Shown: positions 1-5,505, counted from the stretch's first letter. The stretch: DNA of 6,037 nt from Leptospirillum sp. (GCA_027343785.1 DAHWKF010000098.1:1-6037); one strand, 5' to 3'. Numbers and translations are program-made. Notes: generated by a model not told the origin, from the sequence alone.

Positions 1-72
1 CCCCACACTTACACCCCCATGGGAACCGTGACATTCTACTTCAACGGCCCCTTCGGTTATCGGGGGATGTGA
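1..72 (+). CDS. 3' end of an unidentified upstream gene (partial)
   Basis: Reading from base 1, the frame stays open to a TGA at 70-72 and ends in FYFNGPFGYRGM. Only about 23 codons are visible, so no family can be named; the aromatic and glycine-rich end would suit a beta-sheet or envelope protein, but that is weak. The stop overlaps a GTG at 69-71 (GTGA), a typical coupling arrangement with the next gene, and this is the main support for it being real. Short open stretches also occur by chance, so it may be no gene at all. Confidence 0.4.
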   Translation, partial: PHTYTPMGTVTFYFNGPFGYRGM

Positions 73-1193
73 GGGTGACCGTCTTGTTCCGAATTGTGCG
101 AAGCCGCTTCGCGATATACGCCCTGCTGGTCCCCTGTCTCCTTGCCGGTTTTTTGCCCGGCCTTTCCCGGGCCGACGGATCAGACGGAATCCTGTCGGCC
201 CCTCTACCCTCCTGTTCTGTCCTGCCTCTATGGGCCTTCTCCGGGGTCGGGCCAGCCGTCGCCCCGGCCCCGAACCCTTCCTCCGGTTCCCCTGCGAATG
301 ATCCAGGCGCCCCGCAGTCTCCCGGTACGACGACCAACATGCTGTCCAGCGGGATCGCCCATGCGGGCAACCGGATTTTTATCGAACCCCTGATCGTGAA
401 GGACGGGGATATCGACAACCAGCTGACCCTGATGCCGGCGTATAGCGGAATGGCGGGTCATTCGAGCGCTTTTACGACACCGGTCATGCTGGAAAAACGA
501 CTGACCCACCATTTCAGCGTGCGGGTGGACACCCACTACATCGACCTGTGGACACCCAACCATGGATATTCGGGTTTCCAGTACTTCGGGCTCCAGGGGA
601 AGCTGCTCCTCTACGAAAACGATCCGCATGAAATCTTCACCACCTTCATCATGCGGGGGATCACGCCGGTGGGGGGGACGCCCGTCGGACAAGGAGTCCC
701 CTTTACCCTTTACTCCTACCTGGTGTTTAACAAGGGTCTGGGAGACGTTCCCGTATCGTGGATCCGTCCGTTTGCCTTCCAGACGGACGTGGCGGGCATC
801 GTTCCTTTCGGAAACGGTCCCATGCCCCTGTCGGATTTTATGGGGACCCTCGATTACGGGGATTCTTTCCGGTTCGACGGGGCGATCGAATACAGCTTCC
901 TCTATCTCCACGATATTATCGGCGTTCCCATGCCCTCCTTCTTCGCCCATCTGACCCCGGCGGTCGAGTCCAGGACGCTCGTGAACCTGTCGAACAACGG
1001 CTATTACGGGCTCACGGAAGGTTACCTGTCTTATGAGGTCAACTATCAGGCGGACTGGTACCAGGTCAGTCTGGCCTACCAGCAGCCCTACGGGGCGGAC
1101 TCCTCCTTTATGGGGCAGCGCTATGTCCTGTACACCACCTTTTTCTACGGTTGGCTTCTGAAGAAGATGGGATACCATTCGACGCCTTTCTGA
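69..1193 (+). CDS. Exported beta-barrel-like outer-membrane protein, unknown function
   Basis: The protein is 374 aa from GTG at 69. Residues 8-35 form a signal peptide: basic residues (RIVRSR), a hydrophobic core (IYALLVPCLLAGFLPG), then a likely cleavage near SRA-DG. Residues 60-90 are a Pro/Ser/Gly/Ala-rich linker. From about residue 100 the sequence shows short alternating hydrophobic/polar strands rich in Tyr, Phe, Trp and Gly, ending in an aromatic residue (F374). This pattern fits an outer-membrane barrel of roughly 270 residues, so the location is inferred and the substrate is unknown. No enzyme motif was seen. A second start, GTG at 75, has GGGGG at 62-66 at a normal 8-nt distance, while GTG at 69 overlaps the preceding stop as GTGA; the choice between them is open and changes the protein by two residues. 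The Spy-like gene follows 131 bp downstream. I do not recognise the family with certainty. Confidence 0.8.
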   Translation: MRVTVLFRIVRSRFAIYALLVPCLLAGFLPGLSRADGSDGILSAPLPSCSVLPLWAFSGVGPAVAPAPNPSSGSPANDPGAPQSPGTTTNMLSSGIAHAGNRIFIEPLIVKDGDIDNQLTLMPAYSGMAGHSSAFTTPVMLEKRLTHHFSVRVDTHYIDLWTPNHGYSGFQYFGLQGKLLLYENDPHEIFTTFIMRGITPVGGTPVGQGVPFTLYSYLVFNKGLGDVPVSWIRPFAFQTDVAGIVPFGNGPMPLSDFMGTLDYGDSFRFDGAIEYSFLYLHDIIGVPMPSFFAHLTPAVESRTLVNLSNNGYYGLTEGYLSYEVNYQADWYQVSLAYQQPYGADSSFMGQRYVLYTTFFYGWLLKKMGYHSTPF

Positions 1194-1324
1194 ACTCCTG
1201 CGTTGTCGTTTCCGGTTGCAGTGACAAACGGACGCGCATAGGATGAATGGTGCCGGAAAGGTTCACGATGTATTCGTGATTTATGAGAGGCAAAGGCGGA
1301 AACTTCAGATCGAAGGAGACGGAC
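1194..1324. other. Intergenic region with two weak inverted repeats
   Basis: This spacer separates two same-strand genes. It contains TTTCCGG (1209-1215) facing CCGGAAA (1253-1259), and a compact 6-bp hairpin TCACGA/TCGTGA (1263-1279, 5-nt loop). Neither is followed by a T run, so neither is a convincing terminator. No clear promoter was found. The small hairpin lies about 45 nt before the next start and could be a regulator site or chance. Confidence 0.3.
1313..1318 (+). promoter_or_regulatory. Ribosome binding site fixing the start of the Spy-like gene
   Basis: AAGGAG lies 6 nt before ATG 1325. The frame is open further upstream to 1283, but that longer form has no such site and would put 14 polar residues before the signal peptide, so 1325 is the chosen start. 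Confidence 0.75.
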
Positions 1325-1819
1325 ATGAAAGGTTTCAGGACGCGGGTGTTTCTGGCAATGACGTTGGGTATCATCCTTTGTTTTCCGGGGATCTCCCGGT
1401 CGGAGGCTCCCCCTCCCTATACCAGTATCGATATGGCCAAAAAGCTGAACCAGTTCCGCAAGGAAGCCGGCGGGGCGTTTATCGTCCCGCAGGTGTTCCA
1501 GTCCCATCCCGGTGCGATGTTTGTGCTCATGCACGCCAAGGATTTGAACCTGACCGACAAGCAGATCAAGAAAATCCGCCTGATCCGAAGGGCGATGGTC
1601 ACCCGCTCCTTGCGTCAGATCGACCGGATCAACAAGATCCGTTCGCGCTACCTGTCGCTCATGGACTCCCGGAACCCCCCGCTTCGCAAGGCCCGCAACA
1701 TGTACATGAAGCTGACCCGGCTCATGGCCCAGGCCACATTCGACCATGTGACGGGACACATCAAGGTCGGGAAGGTCCTGACCCAGGACCAGTGGGCCAA
1801 ACTGAAGACGCTGCACTAG
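1325..1819 (+). CDS. Periplasmic Spy/CpxP-like (LTxxQ) helical protein
   Basis: The protein is 164 aa. Residues 1-28 are a signal peptide (MKGFRTR, then VFLAMTLGIILCFPGI, cleavage near SEA-PP). The mature part is highly basic and predicted mostly helical. It carries LTDKQ at 76-80 and LTQDQ at 152-156: two LTxxQ motifs, each opening a helix and about 75 residues apart. That is the signature arrangement of the Spy/CpxP/ZraP group of periplasmic envelope-stress chaperones and metal-resistance proteins. Length is close to the family's usual 150-170 aa. Between the motifs, residues 80-110 are rich in Arg and Lys (IKKIRLIRR, RINKIRSR), which fits the cradle-like helical hairpin of Spy. No Cys or His cluster for metal binding is visible in the mature part. 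The family call rests on motifs and topology only; the client or signal is unknown. The neighbouring barrel-like protein gives a common envelope context. Confidence 0.72.
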   Translation: MKGFRTRVFLAMTLGIILCFPGISRSEAPPPYTSIDMAKKLNQFRKEAGGAFIVPQVFQSHPGAMFVLMHAKDLNLTDKQIKKIRLIRRAMVTRSLRQIDRINKIRSRYLSLMDSRNPPLRKARNMYMKLTRLMAQATFDHVTGHIKVGKVLTQDQWAKLKTLH

Positions 1820-1909
1820 AACCCATCCCGTGCCGGACCCGTATGTGGCAGAGGATATGAAATCCTTTCTCTGCCGCATGCGGGGATTCGTCCGGATCGC
1901 TGTCGGGTT
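1820..1909 (+). repeat. Large nested imperfect inverted repeat (potential 90-nt RNA hairpin or cruciform)
   Basis: The core arms are 1838-1853 (CCCGTATGTGGCAGAG) and 1869-1884 (CTCTGCCGCATGCGGG): 16 pairs, of which 14 are Watson-Crick and two are T-G, which would be U-G wobbles in a plus-strand transcript. One more wobble and one A-T pair extend the stem into an 11-nt loop. Outside lie CCGGA (1833-1837) with TCCGG (1891-1895), then AACCC (1820-1824) with GGGTT (1905-1909), separated by near-symmetric 8- and 9-nt internal loops. The structure begins one base after the Spy-like stop and ends 10 nt before the next gene's ribosome binding site. There is no T tract on either side, so it is not a standard intrinsic terminator. 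It could be an operator, an RNA-stability element, a small mobile-repeat remnant or a recombination site. Confidence 0.7.
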
Positions 1910-1918
1910 TGATCTTGT

Positions 1919-1925
1919 AAGGGAG
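1919..1925 (+). promoter_or_regulatory. Ribosome binding site fixing the start of the DinJ-like gene
   Basis: AAGGGAG lies 6 nt before ATG 1932. The same frame is open back to 1830, but that extension runs through the inverted repeat and does not resemble the N-terminus of DinJ proteins, which begin right at the conserved STMIHVRIDEK stretch. Confidence 0.7.
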
Positions 1926-1931
1926 TCTGAA

Positions 1932-2387
1932 ATGCCAACCAGTACCATGATCCATGTTCGTATTGACGAAAAAATCAAGAAAGAAGCCGTGAAAACCTTG
2001 GAGGATATAGGCCTGTCCGTTTCCGAGGCGGTGCGCATGTTTTTGTTGCGTGTGATCGCTGAGAAACAAATTCCCTTAGCACTCAAGGTGCCTAACGCTG
2101 AAACCCGTTCGACAATCGCCGAGGCCGACGCGATTGCCGGTAACAAGCGCCCCAGCCGTCGGTTGGCGGATGGAATGCCCGGAAGGGGCGACAGATCGAG
2201 AAGTTCCTCTGTGAAACATAAGAAGACTGATCTGCCAGGTATTTTAGGCAATCCTGACCGGAAGGAACGTCAACGCATGGCTGAACGCATTCTGGAGTCA
2301 TTTGAGTTGTCGGACTTTGGAACCCTGCTGAAAGAAGGTCTTGATAAAACCAGTATCCCACAGGATTCTTGCGAAAATGGGAGTTAG
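1932..2387 (+). CDS. DinJ/RelB-type antitoxin domain with a non-standard C-terminal extension
   Basis: The protein is 151 aa. Residues 4-45 (TMIHVRIDEKIKKEAV, LEDIGLSVSEAVRMFLLRV) form the ribbon-helix-helix fold of the RelB/DinJ antitoxin family, which binds DNA as a dimer and represses its own operon. Residues 46-69 (AEKQIPLALKVPNAETRS, IAEADAIAG) match the start of the DinJ toxin-binding part. DinJ normally stops near residue 85-90; here the frame continues through a basic, disordered-looking stretch (72-105) into a helical tail (108-138) containing RMAERILESFELSDFG. No YafQ-like toxin is encoded nearby. The gene overlaps the following nucleotidyltransferase by 11 nt. From memory, tails of the form AExILxSFELSDFG resemble short proteins encoded just upstream of AbiEii-like nucleotidyltransferases; this is unverified. 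It may be a true fusion, or an antitoxin joined to a decayed neighbour. A separate short product could start at ATG 2277, which has AAGGA 10 nt upstream. Confidence 0.75.
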   Translation: MPTSTMIHVRIDEKIKKEAVKTLEDIGLSVSEAVRMFLLRVIAEKQIPLALKVPNAETRSTIAEADAIAGNKRPSRRLADGMPGRGDRSRSSSVKHKKTDLPGILGNPDRKERQRMAERILESFELSDFGTLLKEGLDKTSIPQDSCENGS

Positions 2388-2964
2388 CAAAAAACAACAG
2401 AAGGCGGTCGAACGGATCTCTGAAATTCTGGGAGAAGAATCAGTTGTTCTGATCGGAGCCCACGCATTAAGCGCCTGGGGTGTTCCACGGGCAACAAGAG
2501 ACATAGATTTTGCCGCGAGTGGAGGGCCGAAAGAGATTGCCAGTCGACTGGCCGAATCTGGAGTTTGGGCCGAGGTTCACAGGGGAGACCCTGACGATCC
2601 GATCCCCTGGTCAGTACGAGGTGTAATCGACGGTGTTCCGTTCGATATTCTGCCGCCTCTGGAGGGACTTTCCGTCCTGGACGGGATCTCTGTCGAATCT
2701 CATGGGTTCAAGACCCGTGTGTGCCGGATCAAGGATCTGGTGAGACTCAAGTTTTACGCTGGCGGCCCCAAAGACATTCTGGACGTCGCCGGTCTTGCCA
2801 CGGTGAGGCCCGAAATTCTTTCCTACGCTCGCGAACAGGCTGACAAATATGGCGTTCGCAAGACATTCGAAGCCTTTCTGGAAGACATTGCCCGGAGAGA
2901 GCGGCGAAAACCTGAAAACAGAAGCGAAGGAACCGTTTTTTCAAAAAAAAAAGAAAACGACTAA
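2377..2964 (+). CDS. AbiEii/AbiGii-like nucleotidyltransferase (putative toxin)
   Basis: The protein is 195 aa from ATG 2377. Residues 24-47 (VVLIGAHALSAWGVPRAT, then RDIDF) carry the diagnostic G-[GA]-x-A-L and R-x-T-x-D-x-D pattern of the nucleotidyltransferase fold, with D42 and D44 as metal ligands. D90 in GVPFDIL is the expected third carboxylate. Residues 118-140 (IKDLVRLKFYAGGPKDILDVAGL) match the conserved helix of this family that ends in KD-x-x-D. Related AbiEii toxins are reported to transfer nucleotides onto RNA, notably tRNA; the target here is unknown. The frame is open back to a TTG at 2341, but its nearest AAGG is only 2 nt away, so ATG 2377 (AGGA at 2362-2365) is preferred. 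It overlaps the DinJ-like gene by 11 nt, implying coupled expression and a toxin role. A run of ten A near the 3' end makes the C-terminus prone to frameshift. Confidence 0.75.
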   Translation: MGVSKKQQKAVERISEILGEESVVLIGAHALSAWGVPRATRDIDFAASGGPKEIASRLAESGVWAEVHRGDPDDPIPWSVRGVIDGVPFDILPPLEGLSVLDGISVESHGFKTRVCRIKDLVRLKFYAGGPKDILDVAGLATVRPEILSYAREQADKYGVRKTFEAFLEDIARRERRKPENRSEGTVFSKKKEND

Positions 2965-3089
2965 ACGCCCCTTTGGAATAACCCCAAAATTTGTCCACCC
3001 GTTCTCAGGAGAATATCTGAGGGGAGATCGTTCGCATGCCCTCGGTTCACAACAAATCCGTCGTTGATCGTCTGTTTTTCTCTTAACAT
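2965..3089. other. Convergent intergenic region
   Basis: This gap lies between the 3' ends of the nucleotidyltransferase and the integrase. The best secondary structure is a weak 5-6 bp pairing of GAGGG (3018-3022) with CCCTC (3038-3043 area), and a T-rich stretch, CTGTTTTTCTCTT, follows at about 3071-3084. A shared weak terminator is possible but not convincing. No tRNA or attachment site was recognised. Confidence 0.3.
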
Positions 3090-3947
3090 TCATTCCCGTT
3101 TCGGGGGAGGCCCAGAGCATTCTTCCAGCTTGAGGGCGAGGTCCTCCGCGCGGAGATGGGTATAGCGGTGGAGCATCTGGAGCGTTTTATGTCCCGTGAT
3201 GGCGGCCACCTGGGGGACGGAAAGGCCTTTTTCAAAAAAACGGCTGGTGGCTTCATGGCGCAAATCGTGAAACCGGAGGTCCCTGATCCCGGCACTCCGG
3301 CAGGCGTCCAGAAAACGGTGGGAAACATCGTCCGGGGAGAGGGGAAAAGGACGTCCCTGATTTTCGGAGAGGCGTTTTTGGAGAATCTCCAGAGCGAGGG
3401 GGGAGAGCGGAACTTTCCGCTTCCCGCCGGATTTTGTCTCGGCGATCGTGGCTACGCGTTTTTCAAGATCGATCCGGTCCCATGTCAGGGAGAGGATTTC
3501 GCTCCTTCGCATGGCCGTTTCAATGGCGAACCGGATCAGGTCTTTCATGACTTGCGTGGATAAAGACAGGATCTTCCCGAGTTCTCCCGGCTCCAGGCGC
3601 CGGTCCCGACCCGGAGGAAAGGCCGGGAGCCTGAGCGCCTTGACAGGGTTCCCCAGAGTTTCATGACCCCATTCCGTCCGGGCGATTTCGAACAGATGCG
3701 ATAACACGGCCAGGTCCAACCGGATGGTGTATACCGATCGTCCGGCCGCCAGGCGGTTGTTTCGGTAGGAAACAAGGTCGATCGGGCGGATCCGGTCGAG
3801 CGGAAGATCTCCCAGGGGATGCTTCTGCCAGGCGTGGATGCGTCTGGACTCCTGCAGTTTCCCCTTTTTCTGGGGTGTTATTTCCAGCAGATATCTCGAC
3901 AAGGCCTCCCGAAGAGTTGGTATGCAGGATGGTGATGCGTCGGTCAC
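3090..3947 (-). CDS. Tyrosine recombinase / site-specific integrase
   Basis: The protein is 285 aa and breaks and rejoins DNA through a covalent 3'-phosphotyrosine. Residues 10-108 are the helical core-binding domain (TLREALSRYLLEITPQKKGK and following); residues 115-275 are the catalytic domain. The full active site is visible: R147 (AMRRSEIL), K172 (TKSGGKRKVPL), H227-x-x-R230 (HDLRHEATSRFFEKG), H253 (ITGHKTLQ) and nucleophile Y262 (HRYTHLRAEDLA). H253 and Y262 are nine residues apart, as in XerD. The GTG start (3945-3947) has GAGGA 8 nt upstream, and the frame is closed just beyond by TAG and TGA. Many relatives of this type, as I remember them, carry about 45 extra N-terminal residues forming an arm-binding domain, which is missing here. 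It is the likely mobility gene of the surrounding island, though no attachment sites were identified, so it could also be a resident or orphan recombinase. Confidence 0.9.
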   Translation of the reverse strand: MTDASPSCIPTLREALSRYLLEITPQKKGKLQESRRIHAWQKHPLGDLPLDRIRPIDLVSYRNNRLAAGRSVYTIRLDLAVLSHLFEIARTEWGHETLGNPVKALRLPAFPPGRDRRLEPGELGKILSLSTQVMKDLIRFAIETAMRRSEILSLTWDRIDLEKRVATIAETKSGGKRKVPLSPLALEILQKRLSENQGRPFPLSPDDVSHRFLDACRSAGIRDLRFHDLRHEATSRFFEKGLSVPQVAAITGHKTLQMLHRYTHLRAEDLALKLEECSGPPPKRE

Positions 3948-4158
3948 CGGGATATTCCTCTATCATGAATGAAATTGGCTGGAAATGATGACCATCGGCG
4001 GATCTGTCTCTTTTCCCGCAAGATGGATTGGCCTTCGATCGGGGGGCATCCGGACAGAGGAAAAACACTATAGAGAATCCTCGGGATCTTGAAAAGACGG
4101 TCGGACGGAAGTACCAAAGGGAGATCTGATCACATATTCTGATGAGGACAAATCAATA
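3948..4158. other. Divergent intergenic region upstream of the integrase
   Basis: These 211 bases lie between the integrase start on the minus strand and the doubtful ORF at 4159 on the plus strand. Apart from the minus-strand promoter candidate listed separately, nothing recognisable was found. Short in-frame openings on the minus strand are not supported by any domain. Confidence 0.4.
4067..4095 (-). promoter_or_regulatory. Candidate sigma-70-type promoter for the integrase
   Basis: On the minus strand TTTTCA (4090-4095) is a 4/6 match to the -35 box, followed after 17 bp by TATAGT (4067-4072), a 5/6 match to the -10 box. Transcription would enter the integrase gene after a leader of a little over 100 nt. 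This is a pattern match only. Confidence 0.3.
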
Positions 4159-4593
4159 ATGGAACACATGGTCTTGAAAAAACGCGTCAGGGATCCATCC
4201 CTTCGGGAGGATGAAGGTAAGCTTTCCCCTTCCTTGCGACGGGTCGAACCCCTTGTGCGTGACTCACATTTCGAGGGTAAACACGGGATTACTGAAAGCC
4301 CGGTGCGTCTTTGCCCTGAGGGACAGCAGGATCCCTGTATGACGGAAATGCGGGAACGGGAAGACTTCGGTAAAGCGATCGGGAAAATATCAGGCGAAGG
4401 AAAAGAATCGGGAAGTTGGCCTGGAGGGCTTCCGATCCAGGTTGACGGGATGTCGGATTTCAGGGAAGAGGAGGAGGGGTTTCGTATCTCTCCTGAGCTT
4501 CAGATAAGAGGGGCACTCTATACTATAGCCAGCCGCTGTTCCCCTCCCTTGACAGTGAGGGGACAAAAATTACATTTAGATTGTGGGAAATAA
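4159..4593 (+). CDS. Hypothetical protein, doubtful
   Basis: This 144-aa ORF starts at ATG 4159 with GAGGA 10 nt upstream. The product is very polar and charged (MREREDFGKAIGK, FREEEEGF), rich in Arg, Glu, Gly and Pro, with no signal peptide, no membrane segment, and no motif I recognise. Its last 50 bases cover the candidate promoter of the HEPN/MNT operon, which argues for it being a spurious or decaying ORF. Against that, the frame is open over 435 bp, no competing ORF of similar length exists on the other strand, and the ribosome binding site is acceptable. If it is real, it is probably an orphan accessory protein of low complexity. No function is proposed. Confidence 0.33.
   Translation: MEHMVLKKRVRDPSLREDEGKLSPSLRRVEPLVRDSHFEGKHGITESPVRLCPEGQQDPCMTEMREREDFGKAIGKISGEGKESGSWPGGLPIQVDGMSDFREEEEGFRISPELQIRGALYTIASRCSPPLTVRGQKLHLDCGK
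4540..4576 (+). promoter_or_regulatory. Candidate promoter with operator-like inverted repeat for the HEPN/MNT pair
   Basis: A consensus -35 box TTGACA (4549-4554) is followed after 16 bp by TACATT (4571-4576), a 4/6 match to the -10 box. The -35 box sits between the arms of a 7-bp inverted repeat, TCCCCTC (4540-4546) and GAGGGGA (4557-4563). Such placement would allow a bound repressor to block the promoter, in line with autoregulated toxin-antitoxin operons. The gene start lies about 65 nt downstream of the -10 box. Confidence 0.35.
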
Positions 4594-4631
4594 CGATCTC
4601 AATCCTGAATCATTCCATGAGCAACCTTGCC

Positions 4632-4636
4632 AGGAG
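4632..4636 (+). promoter_or_regulatory. Ribosome binding site choosing GTG 4642
   Basis: AGGAG lies 5 nt before GTG 4642. The open frame also has a TTG at 4627, but that would place the AGGAG inside the coding region and lacks its own site, so 4642 is preferred. Confidence 0.6.
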
Positions 4637-4641
4637 TGTCT

Positions 4642-5040
4642 GTGAGTTCTCTGAATCTTGAGCCACTAGAGAAAGCCATCGAACAACTGAAATCAGGGAT
4701 AAAGCAAAGCCACGCCGATCCCCATAACGAACTCTTGCGGGACGGAGTGATTCAGCGGTTCGAATACACCATGGATCTGGGTTGGAAACTGCTCCAGCGT
4801 TATCTGAAACACATCGTACAGATTGACGAGAGCGCGATCCGGACCAAGAACGATCTGTTCCGGGAAGCCGCCCGTCTCGGGATCATTTCTTCCGCAGAGG
4901 CATGGATTGGACACTATGAGGCCCGAAATGAAACCTCCCATTCCTATGATTCGGAGACCGCCCGAAGGGTGTTTGAACGGGCGAAGCTTTTCCTTCCGGA
5001 CGCAAGCCGTCTTCTGGAGACCTTGAAGGATGTCACTTGA
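4642..5040 (+). CDS. hepT: HEPN-domain protein of a HEPN/MNT type VII toxin-antitoxin pair (HI0074-like)
   Basis: The protein is 132 aa from GTG 4642 and is all helical. It matches the nucleotidyltransferase substrate-binding (HI0074-like) group of HEPN proteins: RDGVIQRFEYTMDLGWKLLQRYL at 33-55 and GIISSAEAWIGHYEARNETSHSYD around 80-103. The last stretch contains the HEPN active-site motif R95-N-E-T-S-H100, followed by S101-Y102, an exact RX4HXY. In characterised HepT toxins this motif supports RNA cleavage, and the tyrosine is AMPylated by the partner MntA, which silences the toxin. Those roles come from the family; here only the motif is seen. Length is typical (about 130-140 aa). It overlaps the MNT gene by 11 nt, so the two are co-translated. 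The symbol reflects family membership, not an experimentally shown toxin. Confidence 0.85.
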   Translation: MSSLNLEPLEKAIEQLKSGIKQSHADPHNELLRDGVIQRFEYTMDLGWKLLQRYLKHIVQIDESAIRTKNDLFREAARLGIISSAEAWIGHYEARNETSHSYDSETARRVFERAKLFLPDASRLLETLKDVT

Positions 5041-5326
5041 TGTTCGTCCCGATCACCTTAAAATCGTCCAGGATATTCTGAGCACTCACGTTCCTGACAG
5101 ACAGGTGTGGGCGTTCGGCTCCCGCGTGACTGGAAAAGCCAGGGAGACGTCAGACCTTGATCTGGCAATTATGGGGGACAGTCCTCTGGAATTCGAGTCT
5201 CTTGCCGCCCTGAGGGACGCGTTCAGTGAATCCCGGATTCCCTATAAAGTAGACGTGGTAGATTGGGCGACAATGAGTGCGACGTTCAGGGAGATGATTG
5301 GAAAAAATAAGGTGTTAATAAGATGA
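5030..5326 (+). CDS. mntA: MNT-domain nucleotidyltransferase antitoxin of the HEPN/MNT pair
   Basis: The protein is 98 aa and consists of a minimal nucleotidyltransferase domain. G30-S31, then ten residues, then D42-L-D44 give an exact GSX10DXD motif (FGSRVTGKARETSDLDLAI), and D75 (YKVDVVDWA) is the third metal-binding carboxylate, so the active site appears complete. In studied systems MntA transfers AMP from ATP to the tyrosine of the HepT RX4HXY motif and thereby neutralises it. Length fits the family's usual 95-140 aa. ATG 5030 overlaps the HEPN stop (5038-5040); GGAG at 5016-5019 lies about 10 nt upstream, inside the HEPN gene. The AT-richer end (KNKVLIR) is followed by a gene-free stretch leading into the IS element. 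Confidence 0.87.
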   Translation: MSLDVRPDHLKIVQDILSTHVPDRQVWAFGSRVTGKARETSDLDLAIMGDSPLEFESLAALRDAFSESRIPYKVDVVDWATMSATFREMIGKNKVLIR

Positions 5327-5505
5327 GGGGAATTGTACTGCAGAAAATTGCCTGGAAGGAGGAATCCGCTCTTTCTGTCGGCTTATCCGGACAGATTGGA
5401 TGATGTATTTTGGGTAAGATGGAGATGATGGATTTTGCGGATTGCTCCAGTTTTTAAAAATCGAGCGGTTTCTTATTGTTCCTGTCTCTCTTCCTTGACA
5501 GTGGG
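5327..5505. other. Gene-free stretch between the MNT gene and the IS end
   Basis: No gene is supported here. A modest hairpin (CTGTC 5375-5379 with GACAG 5390-5394, plus two inner pairs after a bulge) might help end the HEPN/MNT transcript but lacks a T run. An AAGGAGG-like site at 5356-5362 has no start codon at a usable distance. Confidence 0.4.

Noticed and set aside
228..1178. 316-aa open frame on the minus strand opposite the barrel protein
   Set aside because: It is a shadow of the plus-strand gene: the plus frame has a signal peptide and barrel-like strands, while the minus frame has no domain or start context.
1820..1909. Integron attC site
   Set aside because: Although folded, it lacks clear paired core sites of the RYYYAAC/GTTRRRY kind, and the recombinase in the window is not of the IntI type by its motifs.
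1145..2251. 368-aa open frame on the minus strand across the Spy-like and DinJ-like genes
   Set aside because: It spans two recognisable plus-strand genes and the intergenic inverted repeat, and shows no motif; its length reflects high GC.
2140..2340. Remnant of a YafQ toxin in other frames downstream of the DinJ domain
   Set aside because: The other two plus-strand frames are interrupted by stops and show none of the YafQ conserved stretches.
5375..5394. Intrinsic terminator after the MNT gene
   Set aside because: The stem is short with a bulge and no T run follows; kept only as a weak hairpin note.
4547..5503. 11-bp direct repeat CCTTGACAGTG at 4547-4557 and 5493-5503, as possible element ends
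   Set aside because: An 11-bp match is expected by chance a few times in a window this size, and there is no other boundary signal at the first copy.
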